Of a stretch of DNA of 52,354 nucleotides, positions 15,746 through 23,898 are shown piece by piece. This DNA is from Parvibaculum sp. (GTDB lineage: Bacteria; Pseudomonadota; Alphaproteobacteria; Parvibaculales; Parvibaculaceae). The notes under the pieces were generated by a model. The model was not told the origin of the DNA. It saw only the letters and a program-made list of their open reading frames with translations, and searched no databases. The stretch is from contig NZNS01000004.1 in NCBI GenBank assembly GCA_002694985.1, positions 1 to 52,354 on the forward strand, given 5' to 3'. Position numbers and translations under genes: made by a program. The number at the start of each line of letters is the position of its first letter. The first letter of the stretch is position 1.

Positions 15746-16996
15746 ATGCTTTTCAGTGCGCTTCTCAGGAAGATCGTCAAACGCGGCTCGCTGACGACGA
15801 TCGAAGCAGACGGCAAACGGAGAGAATTCGGCGACGGCTCGGGAGAGCCCGTCGTGGTTCGCTTCCATGACAAAACGGTCTCGACCGAGATCGCATTCAA
15901 TCCCTACCTCAAGCTCGGCGAAGCCTTCATGGACGGGCGGCTCACCATCGACAAGCCGGCGACGATCTATGAATTGCTCGACCTGCTGACGTCGAACGTG
16001 GGACGCGATTTTGCAGGGCCTGCCTTCGAAATCTATGGCGCGCTGCGCCGCATGAAACGGCGCATCGACCAGCACAATCCCGTAGGCAAGGCGGAGAAGA
16101 ATGTCGCGCATCACTACGACCTCGATGGCGGCATCTACGACCTCTTCCTCGACCGCGACAAGCAATATTCCTGCGCTTATTTCCAGCGCCCGGACATGAC
16201 GCTGGAAGAGGCGCAAACCGCAAAAAAGCGCCATATAGTAGCGAAACTCGACATCAAGCCGGGCATGCGCGTCCTCGATATCGGCTGCGGCTGGGGCGGC
16301 ATGGCGCTGACGCTGGCGGAGGAAACTGGCGCGGAAGTCGTAGGCATCACACTCTCGCACGAACAGCTGAAAGTGGCGCAGCGCCGCGCGGAAGAGCGCG
16401 GGCTTTCAGACCAGGTCGAGTTCCGCCTGCAGGATTACCGCCTCATCAAGGAGAACTTCGACCGCATCGTCTCGGTCGGCATGTTCGAGCATGTGGGGGT
16501 CGGTCACTACCGGGAATATTTCGACGGCGTGATGAAGTTACTCACGCATGACGGCGTGGCGCTGATCCATACGATCGGCCGGCTGGACCCGCCGGGCGCC
16601 ACTAACCCATGGATTGCAAAGTATATTTTCCCTGGAGGCTATATCCCGGCGCTGAGCGAGATGGCCAATGTGGTGGAACGCTCCGGCCTCTTCATGACCG
16701 ACATCGAAATCCTCCGGCTTCATTACGCCGAAACGCTGCGTGAATGGCGGCGGCGCTTCCTGGAAAGGCGCGAAACGGCGGCGCGCATCTATGATGAACG
16801 CTTCTGCCGGATGTGGGAGTTCTACCTCGCCGGGTCCGAAACATCCTTTAGAAACGAGGGGATGGTCGTTTTCCAGATGCAGATCGCCAAACAGATCGAG
16901 GCCCTGCCGATAACCCGTGACTACATGCTGGAGGAAGAACGCCGGCTGAACGGCGCGGGTAAACCGCAACAGCAACGCCTGATGGCCGGCGACTGA
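15746..16996 (+). CDS. cfa: Cyclopropane-fatty-acyl-phospholipid synthase
   Basis: A 416-residue SAM-dependent enzyme of the CFA synthase/mycolic-acid cyclopropane synthase family. It adds a methylene bridge to cis double bonds of membrane phospholipid acyl chains. The substrate-facing N-terminal domain includes FNPYLKLGEAFMDGRL. The catalytic domain has NVAHHYDLDGGIYDLFLD, the SAM loop VLDIGCGWGGMAL, VGITLSHEQ, and MFEHVGVGHY with the bicarbonate-site residues. The C-terminal HYAETLREWRRRF motif is complete. A GGGAGGG ribosome site precedes the ATG. The gene stands alone between the rplI terminator and the dnaB leader region. Confidence 0.95.
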   Translation: MLFSALLRKIVKRGSLTTIEADGKRREFGDGSGEPVVVRFHDKTVSTEIAFNPYLKLGEAFMDGRLTIDKPATIYELLDLLTSNVGRDFAGPAFEIYGALRRMKRRIDQHNPVGKAEKNVAHHYDLDGGIYDLFLDRDKQYSCAYFQRPDMTLEEAQTAKKRHIVAKLDIKPGMRVLDIGCGWGGMALTLAEETGAEVVGITLSHEQLKVAQRRAEERGLSDQVEFRLQDYRLIKENFDRIVSVGMFEHVGVGHYREYFDGVMKLLTHDGVALIHTIGRLDPPGATNPWIAKYIFPGGYIPALSEMANVVERSGLFMTDIEILRLHYAETLREWRRRFLERRETAARIYDERFCRMWEFYLAGSETSFRNEGMVVFQMQIAKQIEALPITRDYMLEEERRLNGAGKPQQQRLMAGD

Positions 16997-17353
16997 CTTG
17001 TCCCCTGCCCCGGGGACAAACCGGGCAGACCGTCATCGAAACGTCATAAAACCGTCACACAAGGAAAAGGCGGGGACAAGACACGTGCGCTCGTCCCCTT
17101 TTGCGCTCACTTTTCCGGGACGCTTTGTCCCCGGTTTGCGGGACAAGTTCCCATGCCATGACGTAGCGGGCGCGACTCACACTAAAATAGAAACCATCCA
17201 CAGCCTCTCCCGGGAAAAGTCTTTGCAAAATCAAAGACTTCCGGGAATTCTTCCCCCTTACCCACAGGGTCTGGAGAAGAAAGCTGGGGACGACCGGAAA
17301 ATTGTTCGCATCGGGCGGAGAATTATCCGCAGCTTCGTTTAGAACTTGTGCCC
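16997..17353. promoter_or_regulatory. cfa-dnaB intergenic region with palindromes, direct repeats and DnaA-box-like sites
   Basis: No gene is seen in these 357 bases, but the region is dense in symmetric motifs. Two 22-base palindromes, TTGTCCCC-N6-GGGGACAA at 16998-17019 and TTGTCCCC-N7-GGGACAA at 17125-17146, plus a further GGGGACAA at 17072-17079, look like operator sites. Three CGTCA(T/C) units repeat every 11 bases at 17031, 17042 and 17053. Sequences one mismatch from the DnaA box TTATCCACA occur at 17258-17266 (TTACCCACA) and 17323-17331 (TTATCCGCA), with a two-mismatch site at 17194-17202. An imperfect hairpin spans 17209-17245. The sites are read directly; their regulators are inferred. 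Confidence 0.5.
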
Positions 17354-18862
17354 ATGGACAACACCACCGCCGCCTATTCCCAGATGCCCGACGCTCATTC
17401 GCATGACGAGGGCTCACCCGCCGAATACAGAGTGCCCCCGCATAACATTGATGCGGAGCAGGCGCTGCTCGGCGCCATACTCGTCAACAACGAGTCCTAT
17501 GACCGGGTTGCGAGCTTTCTGGAGCCGTCGCATTTCTTCGATGCCGTACACGGACGAATTTACGAAGCGGCCTCCAAGCTCATCACGCAAGGCCACCTCG
17601 CCTCCCCGGTCACGCTGAAGAACTTCTTCGAGCGCGATGCGGCACTGGCCGAAATCGGCGGCCCGCAATATCTCGCGCGGCTGGCGGGCGCGGCGACGAC
17701 CATCATCAATGCGGAAGAATACGGGCGCACGATCTACGATCTCGCGATCCGCCGCCAGCTCATCACGGTGGGTACGGATATTCACAACCGCGCCTTCGAC
17801 GCGCCGGTGGACGACACGCCGAGCGCGCAGATCCTCGATGCGGAACAGGCGCTCTACCAGCTTGCCGAACAGGGCAAATATGAGGGCGGTTTCCAGAGCT
17901 TCCATGAGTCGCTGAATGTCGCCATCGACATGGCGGCCGAAGCCTATAAACGCGACGGCGGCCTTTCCGGCATTTCGAGCGGGCTTCGCGACCTCGACCA
18001 CAGGCTGGGCGGCTTGCAGCCCTCCGACCTCATCATCCTTGCGGGCCGTCCCTCCATGGGCAAGACGGCGCTGGCGACGAACATCGCGTTTTCGGCGGCG
18101 AAAGCCTACAAGGCCGAGCACCACGCCGATGGCAGCGTGACGGCGAAGGACGGCGCCATTGTCGGCTTCTTCTCGCTCGAAATGTCGGCCGAACAGCTCG
18201 CCACCCGTCTGCTTGCGGAGCAATCGGGCGTGCCGTCTGAAAAGATCCGGCGCGGCAATATTCACGAGGACGAGTTTCATCGCCTGGTCGACGCGGCGCG
18301 CGACCTGCAAAGCATCCCGCTCTATATCGACGATACGGGCGGCCTCACCATCGGTACGCTGGCGGCGCGCGCGCGGCGGCTGAAGCGCCAGCGCGGCCTC
18401 GGGCTTCTGGTGATCGACTATCTGCAATTGCTCGCGGGCTCCGGCAAGTTCGGCGACAACCGCGTGCAGGAAGTGACGCAGATCACGACCGGGCTCAAGG
18501 CGCTGGCGAAGGAATTGAACGTGCCCATTCTGGCGCTGTCGCAGCTTTCGCGACAGGTGGAAAACCGCGAGGACAAGCGGCCGCAGCTATCGGATTTGCG
18601 CGAGTCGGGCTCCATCGAACAGGACGCCGACGTGGTCATGTTCGTGTTTCGCGAGGAATATTACGTCTCGCGGCGCGAGCCGACGGAAGGAACGCCCGAA
18701 CATCTTCAGTGGCAGGAGGAAATGGAGCGCGTGCACGGGCTCGCCGAATGCATCATCGGCAAGCAGCGCCACGGCCCCACGGGCACGGTCAAGCTGCAGT
18801 TCCAGGCGGATGTGACAAGGTTCTCCGACCTCGATCAGGTGCATACGGATGATTTTGAGTAG
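17354..18862 (+). CDS. dnaB: Replicative DNA helicase DnaB
   Basis: A 502-residue hexameric helicase. The N-terminal domain begins near the VPPHNIDAEQALLGAILVNN motif (about residues 30-50). The RecA-like domain has the Walker A loop LAGRPSMGKTALATNIA, SLEMSAEQLATRLL, the Walker B region LGLLVIDYLQLLAG, LSQLSRQVENREDKRPQLSDLRESGSIEQ-type motif H3/H4, and VMFVFREEYY. It unwinds DNA at the replication fork. The ATG at 17354 is preferred over a GTG two codons earlier (17348); no strong ribosome site distinguishes them. No intein or insertion is present. The decayed defence gene begins 30 bases downstream. Confidence 0.96.
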   Translation: MDNTTAAYSQMPDAHSHDEGSPAEYRVPPHNIDAEQALLGAILVNNESYDRVASFLEPSHFFDAVHGRIYEAASKLITQGHLASPVTLKNFFERDAALAEIGGPQYLARLAGAATTIINAEEYGRTIYDLAIRRQLITVGTDIHNRAFDAPVDDTPSAQILDAEQALYQLAEQGKYEGGFQSFHESLNVAIDMAAEAYKRDGGLSGISSGLRDLDHRLGGLQPSDLIILAGRPSMGKTALATNIAFSAAKAYKAEHHADGSVTAKDGAIVGFFSLEMSAEQLATRLLAEQSGVPSEKIRRGNIHEDEFHRLVDAARDLQSIPLYIDDTGGLTIGTLAARARRLKRQRGLGLLVIDYLQLLAGSGKFGDNRVQEVTQITTGLKALAKELNVPILALSQLSRQVENREDKRPQLSDLRESGSIEQDADVVMFVFREEYYVSRREPTEGTPEHLQWQEEMERVHGLAECIIGKQRHGPTGTVKLQFQADVTRFSDLDQVHTDDFE

Positions 18863-18891
18863 GTTGATGAGCCAAACGCATTGAAACGCCT

Positions 18892-19383
18892 GTGAAAAGC
18901 ATTGCCGCAAATCCTGACAACTATCTCGCCACTGCGGCGGAGATGCTGCGCGCCGAGGACATGACAGAGGCAGCTGAGATACTCCGCTCCGCGGCGGTCA
19001 AATTTGAAAAAACCGGACACGACAACTGGAACGGCAAAAGAACCAGTCGAGACGTGCTGTAAGTCTATTCTTGCAAAGAGAGCTATTGAAGTCTCCCGTA
19101 ACGCCGATTTGCCTAAACTTACAAAGCTTTTGGCTAAGGAGTTGAGCTCGTTCCAGAAGGGATATCGGAAAGCGCAAGAGGCGCAGAGACAATCAGATTG
19201 ATACTGCGAAACCTGTCAGCGCTCATACAATATTTGGCAGAACTTCGCAGTCTCTATGGCTCTGGTCTCGGTCGAGACGGCAAGCACCGCGGACTTGAGC
19301 CGAGGCATGCTCGGCTGGCTGTTGGTGCTGCGGTCGCTTTTATTGACTTTGTGACCGAGACCCATAAGCAACGAGGCACCTGA
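18892..19383 (+). pseudogene. Frameshifted Abi_C-type (abortive-infection C-terminus) protein
   Basis: Three reading-frame segments read as one ancestral protein. Segment 1 (frame of 18892-19062, GTG start) gives a helical N-terminus ending KFEKTGHDNWNG. Segment 2 (about 19030-19195) contains CKSILAKRAIEVSRNADLPKLTKLL. Segment 3 (19198-19383) contains LAELRSLYGSGLGRDG and EPRHARLAVGAAVAFIDFV before its stop. The last part strongly recalls the Abi_C domain (PF14355), whose LRN-x-hGTGHG and RHARLAVNAA motifs are recognisable but degraded (GSGLG for GTGHG). Two frameshifts, near 19030 and 19190, would join them. It is A+T-richer than dnaB. It may be a dead defence gene or contain sequencing errors. 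Reconstructing the full product needs alignment with intact relatives. Confidence 0.55.
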
Positions 19384-19449
19384 GAACTCATAGGGTGTGT
19401 CCTGCATCCGCAGGAAGGTCAAATAGAGCCTTCGTTTAGTTTAAGCAGA

Positions 19450-19902
19450 TCAAAAAATGCGCTCTCCGCGTTTTTCTTCTAAATCAAACTCCCATATCTC
19501 CACTCTAGGCCCGATCAAATGTCCCTGATTTTTTATGTAGTGCTTCGCCAAGCTTAGGCCCGTGCGCGGATGCAAATTTTTCAGTACAAAGAGAATTTTT
19601 CGATATTCGGGTGGAGACACGCTAAAAAGAAGCATGGCTTCATTCAAGCTTCTTATCTTCGCACTTGGTGATTTTCCTGAAATCGTCCAAGTGTAGGATT
19701 TACACTCGACCAATATCGGCGGTGAAGAACTCCCCAAGTCGAACTTCTTGGCCTTTTTGACTTTGAAGCCAACTGGAGCAACGAAATCACGCGTCAACCT
19801 TAGACCGACAGTTTCAAAAAATATTTGAGCTGCCGCCTCGAACTCACTGCCCACATGGGCGTTGCTAGTTGCTCCAAGACGCTGATAGTTGTTCGTTTCC
19901 AT
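19450..19902 (-). CDS. PD-(D/E)XK nuclease-like hypothetical protein
   Basis: This 150-residue protein shows the core of a restriction-endonuclease fold. Glu20 lies in a helix (VGSEFEAAAQIFF), Asp55 in KKFDLG, and Glu66-x-Lys68 in ILVECKSY, which fits E...D...ExK. A following strand contains KILFVLKN, then a conserved-looking LAKHYIKNQGHLIGPRVEIWEFD. No methyltransferase, helicase or specificity gene is adjacent, so a classic restriction system is not encoded here. It may be a solitary nuclease of a small defence or toxin type, or a leftover. Its composition is clearly A+T-richer than the neighbours. It faces the Abi_C remnant tail to tail. I do not recognise the specific family. Confidence 0.65.
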   Translation of the reverse strand: METNNYQRLGATSNAHVGSEFEAAAQIFFETVGLRLTRDFVAPVGFKVKKAKKFDLGSSSPPILVECKSYTWTISGKSPSAKIRSLNEAMLLFSVSPPEYRKILFVLKNLHPRTGLSLAKHYIKNQGHLIGPRVEIWEFDLEEKRGERIF

Positions 19903-20242
19903 TCGCCCCCTGCTTATTCATTGTACTTTCTTTTGCTTCCTGAAGTGGAAGCCCCATATTTTCGACCAGTCTGTAAAGGAGACTAAAGTAAAATAACGGG
20001 GATGGCCCATATTGGAGTGGGCCATGACGTTTTTGGGGGAAGAGTTTTGCTTTTCTGATTCCCCTCCCCCCTCAGTATCACCCCGGCCTGCGCCGGGATG
20101 ACAATTTTGTTTTTGGATTGTGGTCGATGGATCGCCGCGCCTCGCGGAGCGGAGCTCGCGATGACGAGATTGGGGAGCGGGTCCGGAGAGACGTATTGCG
20201 GGCAGCAGCCAGAGGTGACCGTGAGAAAAGACCGGTTCGGCG
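19903..20242. other. 340-base gap with dispersed palindromic repeats
   Basis: No coding sequence is supported here. It begins with A+T-rich sequence upstream of the nuclease-like gene, which presumably holds its promoter. It then contains the perfect 6-bp-stem palindrome at 20082-20097 (CCCGGC, CTGC loop, GCCGGG) followed by a T-rich run, and a second GC-rich imperfect palindrome around 20130-20163 ending CTCGCGATGAC. Both resemble the short dispersed genomic repeats common in alphaproteobacteria. The first may terminate transcription of the histidine kinase gene or simply be a repeat. Confidence 0.5.
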
Positions 20243-22357
20243 TCAGGCGGTTTGCGCCAGGCCACCGGAGAGGCAGCGCTCGGGCGGCAGCGTGACGGTG
20301 ACGGTGGTGCCGCGGCCGGGTTCGCTGTCGATGGTGAAGTAGCCGCCATGCTGATCTGCGAGGGCTTGCACGATGGAGAGGCCGAGGCCGAGCCCTTCAT
20401 ATTTGCGGACGAACTGGTCTTCGACCTGGCCGAAGCGGGCGAGCGCCTTGGGGAGGTCGTGGCTGGCGATCCCGATGCCGGTGTCGGCAACGGCGATGAT
20501 GTAGCCCTCGGGCGTTGCATCGAGGCTGACGATGATGGCGCCGCCCTCGACGTTGAACTTGATCGCGTTGCCGACGAGATTGGTGACGATCTGGCGGAGT
20601 TTGCGCTCGTCGGCGAGAACAGGCGGCAGGCCGGAGGGCGCGTCGAGACGGCAGGAAAGACCCGCGCTGTCTGCTTTCTGTTTCGTCGTATCGAACACCT
20701 GACGCACAACCGTGCAGACGCAGACCTTCTCCTCCACCAGCGTATCGGTGCCGGATTCGACGCGGGAGATATCGAGAATATCGCTGACGAGATCGAGGAG
20801 ATGGGAGCCGGAGCCGTTGATATGGTGCGCATAATCCACGTAGTTGGCGTGGCCGAGCGGACCGAACATTTCCAGCTTCATGGTTTCGGAGAAGCCGATG
20901 ATGGCATTGAGCGGCGTGCGCAATTCATGGCTCATGGTGGCGAGAAATTCGGACTTGGCGCGCGATGCCTCTTCGGCCTGCATCAACGCATGGCTGAGAT
21001 CGGTAGCGCGCGCTTCCAGAACCGCATTGGCCTCGACGAGATTGCCGTGCAGCGCATCGCGCTCGCTTTCCACGCGATGGAACTTGAGAACGAAGGCCCG
21101 GGCGTGAAGCGCCATGACGAAGATAACGAGCAGGTTCGATAATTCCATCGACACGTCGATGACCTTCATGCTCGAGAAGATTTCGTAGACGAAATAGACC
21201 ATCGCCGCGAGGAGAACGATGAACGCGTCCTTGCGGGCTTCCTTTTTCATCAGCAGGGCGCGCAGGATCATGCCACCAACCGCGACGACGATGACACCCC
21301 AGAGAAGCTGAAACGGCTCGCGCAGCAGCGTGATCGTGCCCGGCGCGAAGAAGGGGGCGCCAAAAACCGCAAAGAGGCAGAAAGCGGCGGAAATGGCATA
21401 GATGAACCTGTCGATCCAGATCACCCTGCCCTCGCGGAAGAGACAGCAGATGAAGGCGTAATAGGCGGGCGCAATCAGGAAGAGAGAGAGATATTCGAAA
21501 TCGTATTTGCGCGCTTCGGGGAAGGCGGGCAGGTAATCCCAGATGAGATTGCTGACGAGGAAGACCCGGAGTGCAGAAGCGGCGCAAAGCGCGGCGAAGA
21601 TGAAATGGCCACGGGAATTGCCGGTGGAGCGGCCGATGGCGAGAGCAACAAGGGCGGCGACAAGAAGCACCAGGCCCAGCGCCGTGGGAAGCGCACTCGC
21701 CCGGCGCTGCATGGAATCCATCTTCTGCAGGAAGCCGACGGACGGCACACCGATAATACCGCCCTGCTTGTGGACATAATTGGCAAGCTGAATAACGAGG
21801 CGGAAATCGCGGAGACCATCGGGCAGCGCAATGACCGGCGCGGTCGGATTGATGGCGACGACATGCTCCGCGTCAGCGGGATTACCGTTGCGATGGAGAA
21901 GTTGCAGCTTGAGTTCGCCGTAGCGCCCTTTCGAGACCGCATAAATCGAGTAGATGGAGCGTGTGGTGCCCATCGACAGGGCGAGGAACTGAGACGTATA
22001 GGGAAGAAACAGGTCGAGACAGTAAGTGGCAACACCGTGTCCGGTGGAGACATCCGTGGTGAGTGCCGGGCCCCAGACATCGGGAAGCGAGACTTTCTCC
22101 GGCGCCACCCCCGCAATGCCGATATCGCAACCGGCCGCGAAATGCGCCGGTGTCACAAGTTCGCCGCGATAGACGCGCCAGCCGGCGTCGAGGGGCAGAG
22201 AACCTTTCTCGGGAAGACTCTCTGTGGCCATGGCGTCGATGCCCTGTTTTGCGCGCGCTGCGGCGGGCTCCGCGACGGTGGCGCAAACCACCAGTCCCAA
22301 GACGAACAGGGCGGCCAGCTTCACCGGCCGCGAAAACCCCTCCCAAACCCGAAACAT
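20243..22357 (-). CDS. Membrane sensor histidine kinase with 7TM-type sensory module
   Basis: A 704-residue protein. It has a signal-anchor (about residues 10-35), then a roughly 175-residue periplasmic region with a beta-rich LPLDAGWRVYRGEL / SLPDVWGP jelly-roll pattern like the 7TMR-DISM extracellular domains. About seven hydrophobic helices follow (roughly 215-420), then a coiled-coil linker (VESERDALHGNLVEANAVLEARA) and a HisKA domain with FLATMSHELRTPLNAIIGFSE (His at about 477). The HATPase domain has NLVGNAIKFN, DTGIGI and YEGLGLGLSIVQALA. The ATG at 22357, nine bases after GGAGGG, is better than the TTG at 22372. No response regulator or receiver domain is adjacent, so it is an orphan kinase. 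The ligand is unknown. Confidence 0.85.
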   Translation of the reverse strand: MFRVWEGFSRPVKLAALFVLGLVVCATVAEPAAARAKQGIDAMATESLPEKGSLPLDAGWRVYRGELVTPAHFAAGCDIGIAGVAPEKVSLPDVWGPALTTDVSTGHGVATYCLDLFLPYTSQFLALSMGTTRSIYSIYAVSKGRYGELKLQLLHRNGNPADAEHVVAINPTAPVIALPDGLRDFRLVIQLANYVHKQGGIIGVPSVGFLQKMDSMQRRASALPTALGLVLLVAALVALAIGRSTGNSRGHFIFAALCAASALRVFLVSNLIWDYLPAFPEARKYDFEYLSLFLIAPAYYAFICCLFREGRVIWIDRFIYAISAAFCLFAVFGAPFFAPGTITLLREPFQLLWGVIVVAVGGMILRALLMKKEARKDAFIVLLAAMVYFVYEIFSSMKVIDVSMELSNLLVIFVMALHARAFVLKFHRVESERDALHGNLVEANAVLEARATDLSHALMQAEEASRAKSEFLATMSHELRTPLNAIIGFSETMKLEMFGPLGHANYVDYAHHINGSGSHLLDLVSDILDISRVESGTDTLVEEKVCVCTVVRQVFDTTKQKADSAGLSCRLDAPSGLPPVLADERKLRQIVTNLVGNAIKFNVEGGAIIVSLDATPEGYIIAVADTGIGIASHDLPKALARFGQVEDQFVRKYEGLGLGLSIVQALADQHGGYFTIDSEPGRGTTVTVTLPPERCLSGGLAQTA

Positions 22358-22686
22358 CAAAGCGCCCTCCAAAGGCGCTCCGAGTGTCGGCGGATAACAT
22401 TAAGAATGTTCTGCTCGTAAAACGCATTTCAGTTGCTAAATTCGACCTGCGTCACACAAGTTCTGTACGGTATTCGCGAGTGTCTTCATTTGGCGCTCAA
22501 AGTAAAATATATGTTTTTTACACACACCGGAACGACACGCCGCGCAGGACGCAACACGCATTTTTGCCTCATTAACCCTCCAGTTTTTCAGCAACTTTCC
22601 CTTCAGCCGCGATCCGCTATGATCCGCAGTATCCAAATGACAAGCGGCCCGGAGGGCCAGGCGCCCTGCCCGATACGTCACACCCC
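22358..22686. promoter_or_regulatory. Divergent intergenic region between histidine kinase gene and alr
   Basis: This 329-base gap separates two divergent genes and so must carry both promoters. It is A+T-richer than its surroundings, with a run around 22499-22520 (AAAGTAAAATATATG then TTTTTTACACACA) that could serve as a promoter or bent DNA. I could not identify a specific regulator site, RNA structure or small gene. The short reading frames across it lack ribosome sites and recognisable sequence. Confidence 0.35.
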
Positions 22687-23898
22687 ATGAAGACACGCGA
22701 TATAGGCGAAGCGGTACAGGAGACCGCGGCGGGCGCGATCCTGACCGTCGATCTCGATGCTGTGGCGGCGAACTACGCCATGCTGAAGAAGCAGGCGCCG
22801 GGGGCCGAGGTCTCGGCGGTTGTGAAGGCGGACGCCTATGGGCTGGGGCTTGGCCCGGTGGCCAGACGGCTGGCCGCCGAGGGCTGCCGAACCTTCTTCG
22901 TGGCGGACGCCAATGAAGGCGCAGCGCTCAGGGAAATACTGCCGGATACAATCAGCCCCGCTCCAATCATCTATGTGCTGAACGGGCTCTTTCCCGGCAC
23001 GGCGGCGCTTTACGCAAAAGCACGGCTGCGGCCCGTATTGGCCTCGCTGGCGGAACTCGCCGAATGGCGCGACGCCGGGCCCGAGGTGAGCGGGGTGCTC
23101 CCCGCCGCCCTCCATTTCGACACGGGCATGAACCGGCTGGGCATGAGCGCCGCCGATGCGGCGATGCTGGCGCAGGACGAGACGCTGACGGCGGGACTGG
23201 AGATTTCGCTGGTGATGAGCCATCTCGCCTGCGCGGACGATGCGGGCCATCCGCAGAATGCGCAGCAGCTTTCGCGCTTCCGCGAGATATGGGAACGGCT
23301 CCAGCCCCGCTTTCCGGGTGCGGTCGCGAGCCTCGCAAACTCGGGTGGCGTATGGCTCGGGCCAGACTATCATTTCGGGCTTGTCCGACCGGGCGTCAGC
23401 CTTTATGGCGGCAATCCGTTCACGGGGCGCGCCAACCCCTTCCACCCGGCGGTTCGCGCGGAGGCGCGGGTGATCGCGCTGCGCGAGGTTGCTCCCGGCG
23501 AGACAGTCGGCTATGGCGCGACATGGAACACTGGCGGAGCGCCCCGGCGCGTGGCGATCCTGGGCGCGGGCTATGCAGACGGCTATTTCAGGGCGCTATC
23601 GTCCGGAGCGAGGCCCGAATCGGGCGGCGTGGTACATATCGGAGGCGCGGCCTGCCCCATCGCGGGCCGGATATCGATGGATATGGTGGCGGTGGATGTG
23701 AGCGGGCTTCCCGATGGCGCGGTGACGCGCGGCGACATGGCGGAACTGATCGGCCCGCACATCACCGTGGACGATGTGGGGTTTCGGGCGGGAACGCTCG
23801 GCTATGAAATTCTGACAGCACTGGGCAGACGCTACATGCGGCGATACATTCCCGGATCGAACGACAAGAGAGACAAGGAAGGCAGGGGGCAGGCGTGA
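22687..23898 (+). CDS. alr: Alanine racemase
   Basis: A 403-residue fold-type III PLP enzyme that interconverts L- and D-alanine for peptidoglycan. PLP-binding Lys47 lies in AVVKADAYGLG, HFDTGMNRLGM marks the barrel, and LANSGGVWLGPDYHFGLVRPGVSLYG and the C-terminal VGYGATW (catalytic tyrosine) and GRISMDMVAVDVS segments are all present. A C-terminal tail of charged residues (NDKRDKEGRGQA) extends a little beyond the usual end and overlaps the mlaE start (GTGA). It is the first gene of the alr-mlaE-mlaF group. Confidence 0.95.
   Translation: MKTRDIGEAVQETAAGAILTVDLDAVAANYAMLKKQAPGAEVSAVVKADAYGLGLGPVARRLAAEGCRTFFVADANEGAALREILPDTISPAPIIYVLNGLFPGTAALYAKARLRPVLASLAELAEWRDAGPEVSGVLPAALHFDTGMNRLGMSAADAAMLAQDETLTAGLEISLVMSHLACADDAGHPQNAQQLSRFREIWERLQPRFPGAVASLANSGGVWLGPDYHFGLVRPGVSLYGGNPFTGRANPFHPAVRAEARVIALREVAPGETVGYGATWNTGGAPRRVAILGAGYADGYFRALSSGARPESGGVVHIGGAACPIAGRISMDMVAVDVSGLPDGAVTRGDMAELIGPHITVDDVGFRAGTLGYEILTALGRRYMRRYIPGSNDKRDKEGRGQA

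Noticed and set aside
19918..20832. A 304-codon minus-strand frame overlapping the end of the histidine kinase gene
   Set aside because: Its translation is Ser/Pro/Ala low complexity and lies out of frame with the intact HATPase domain.
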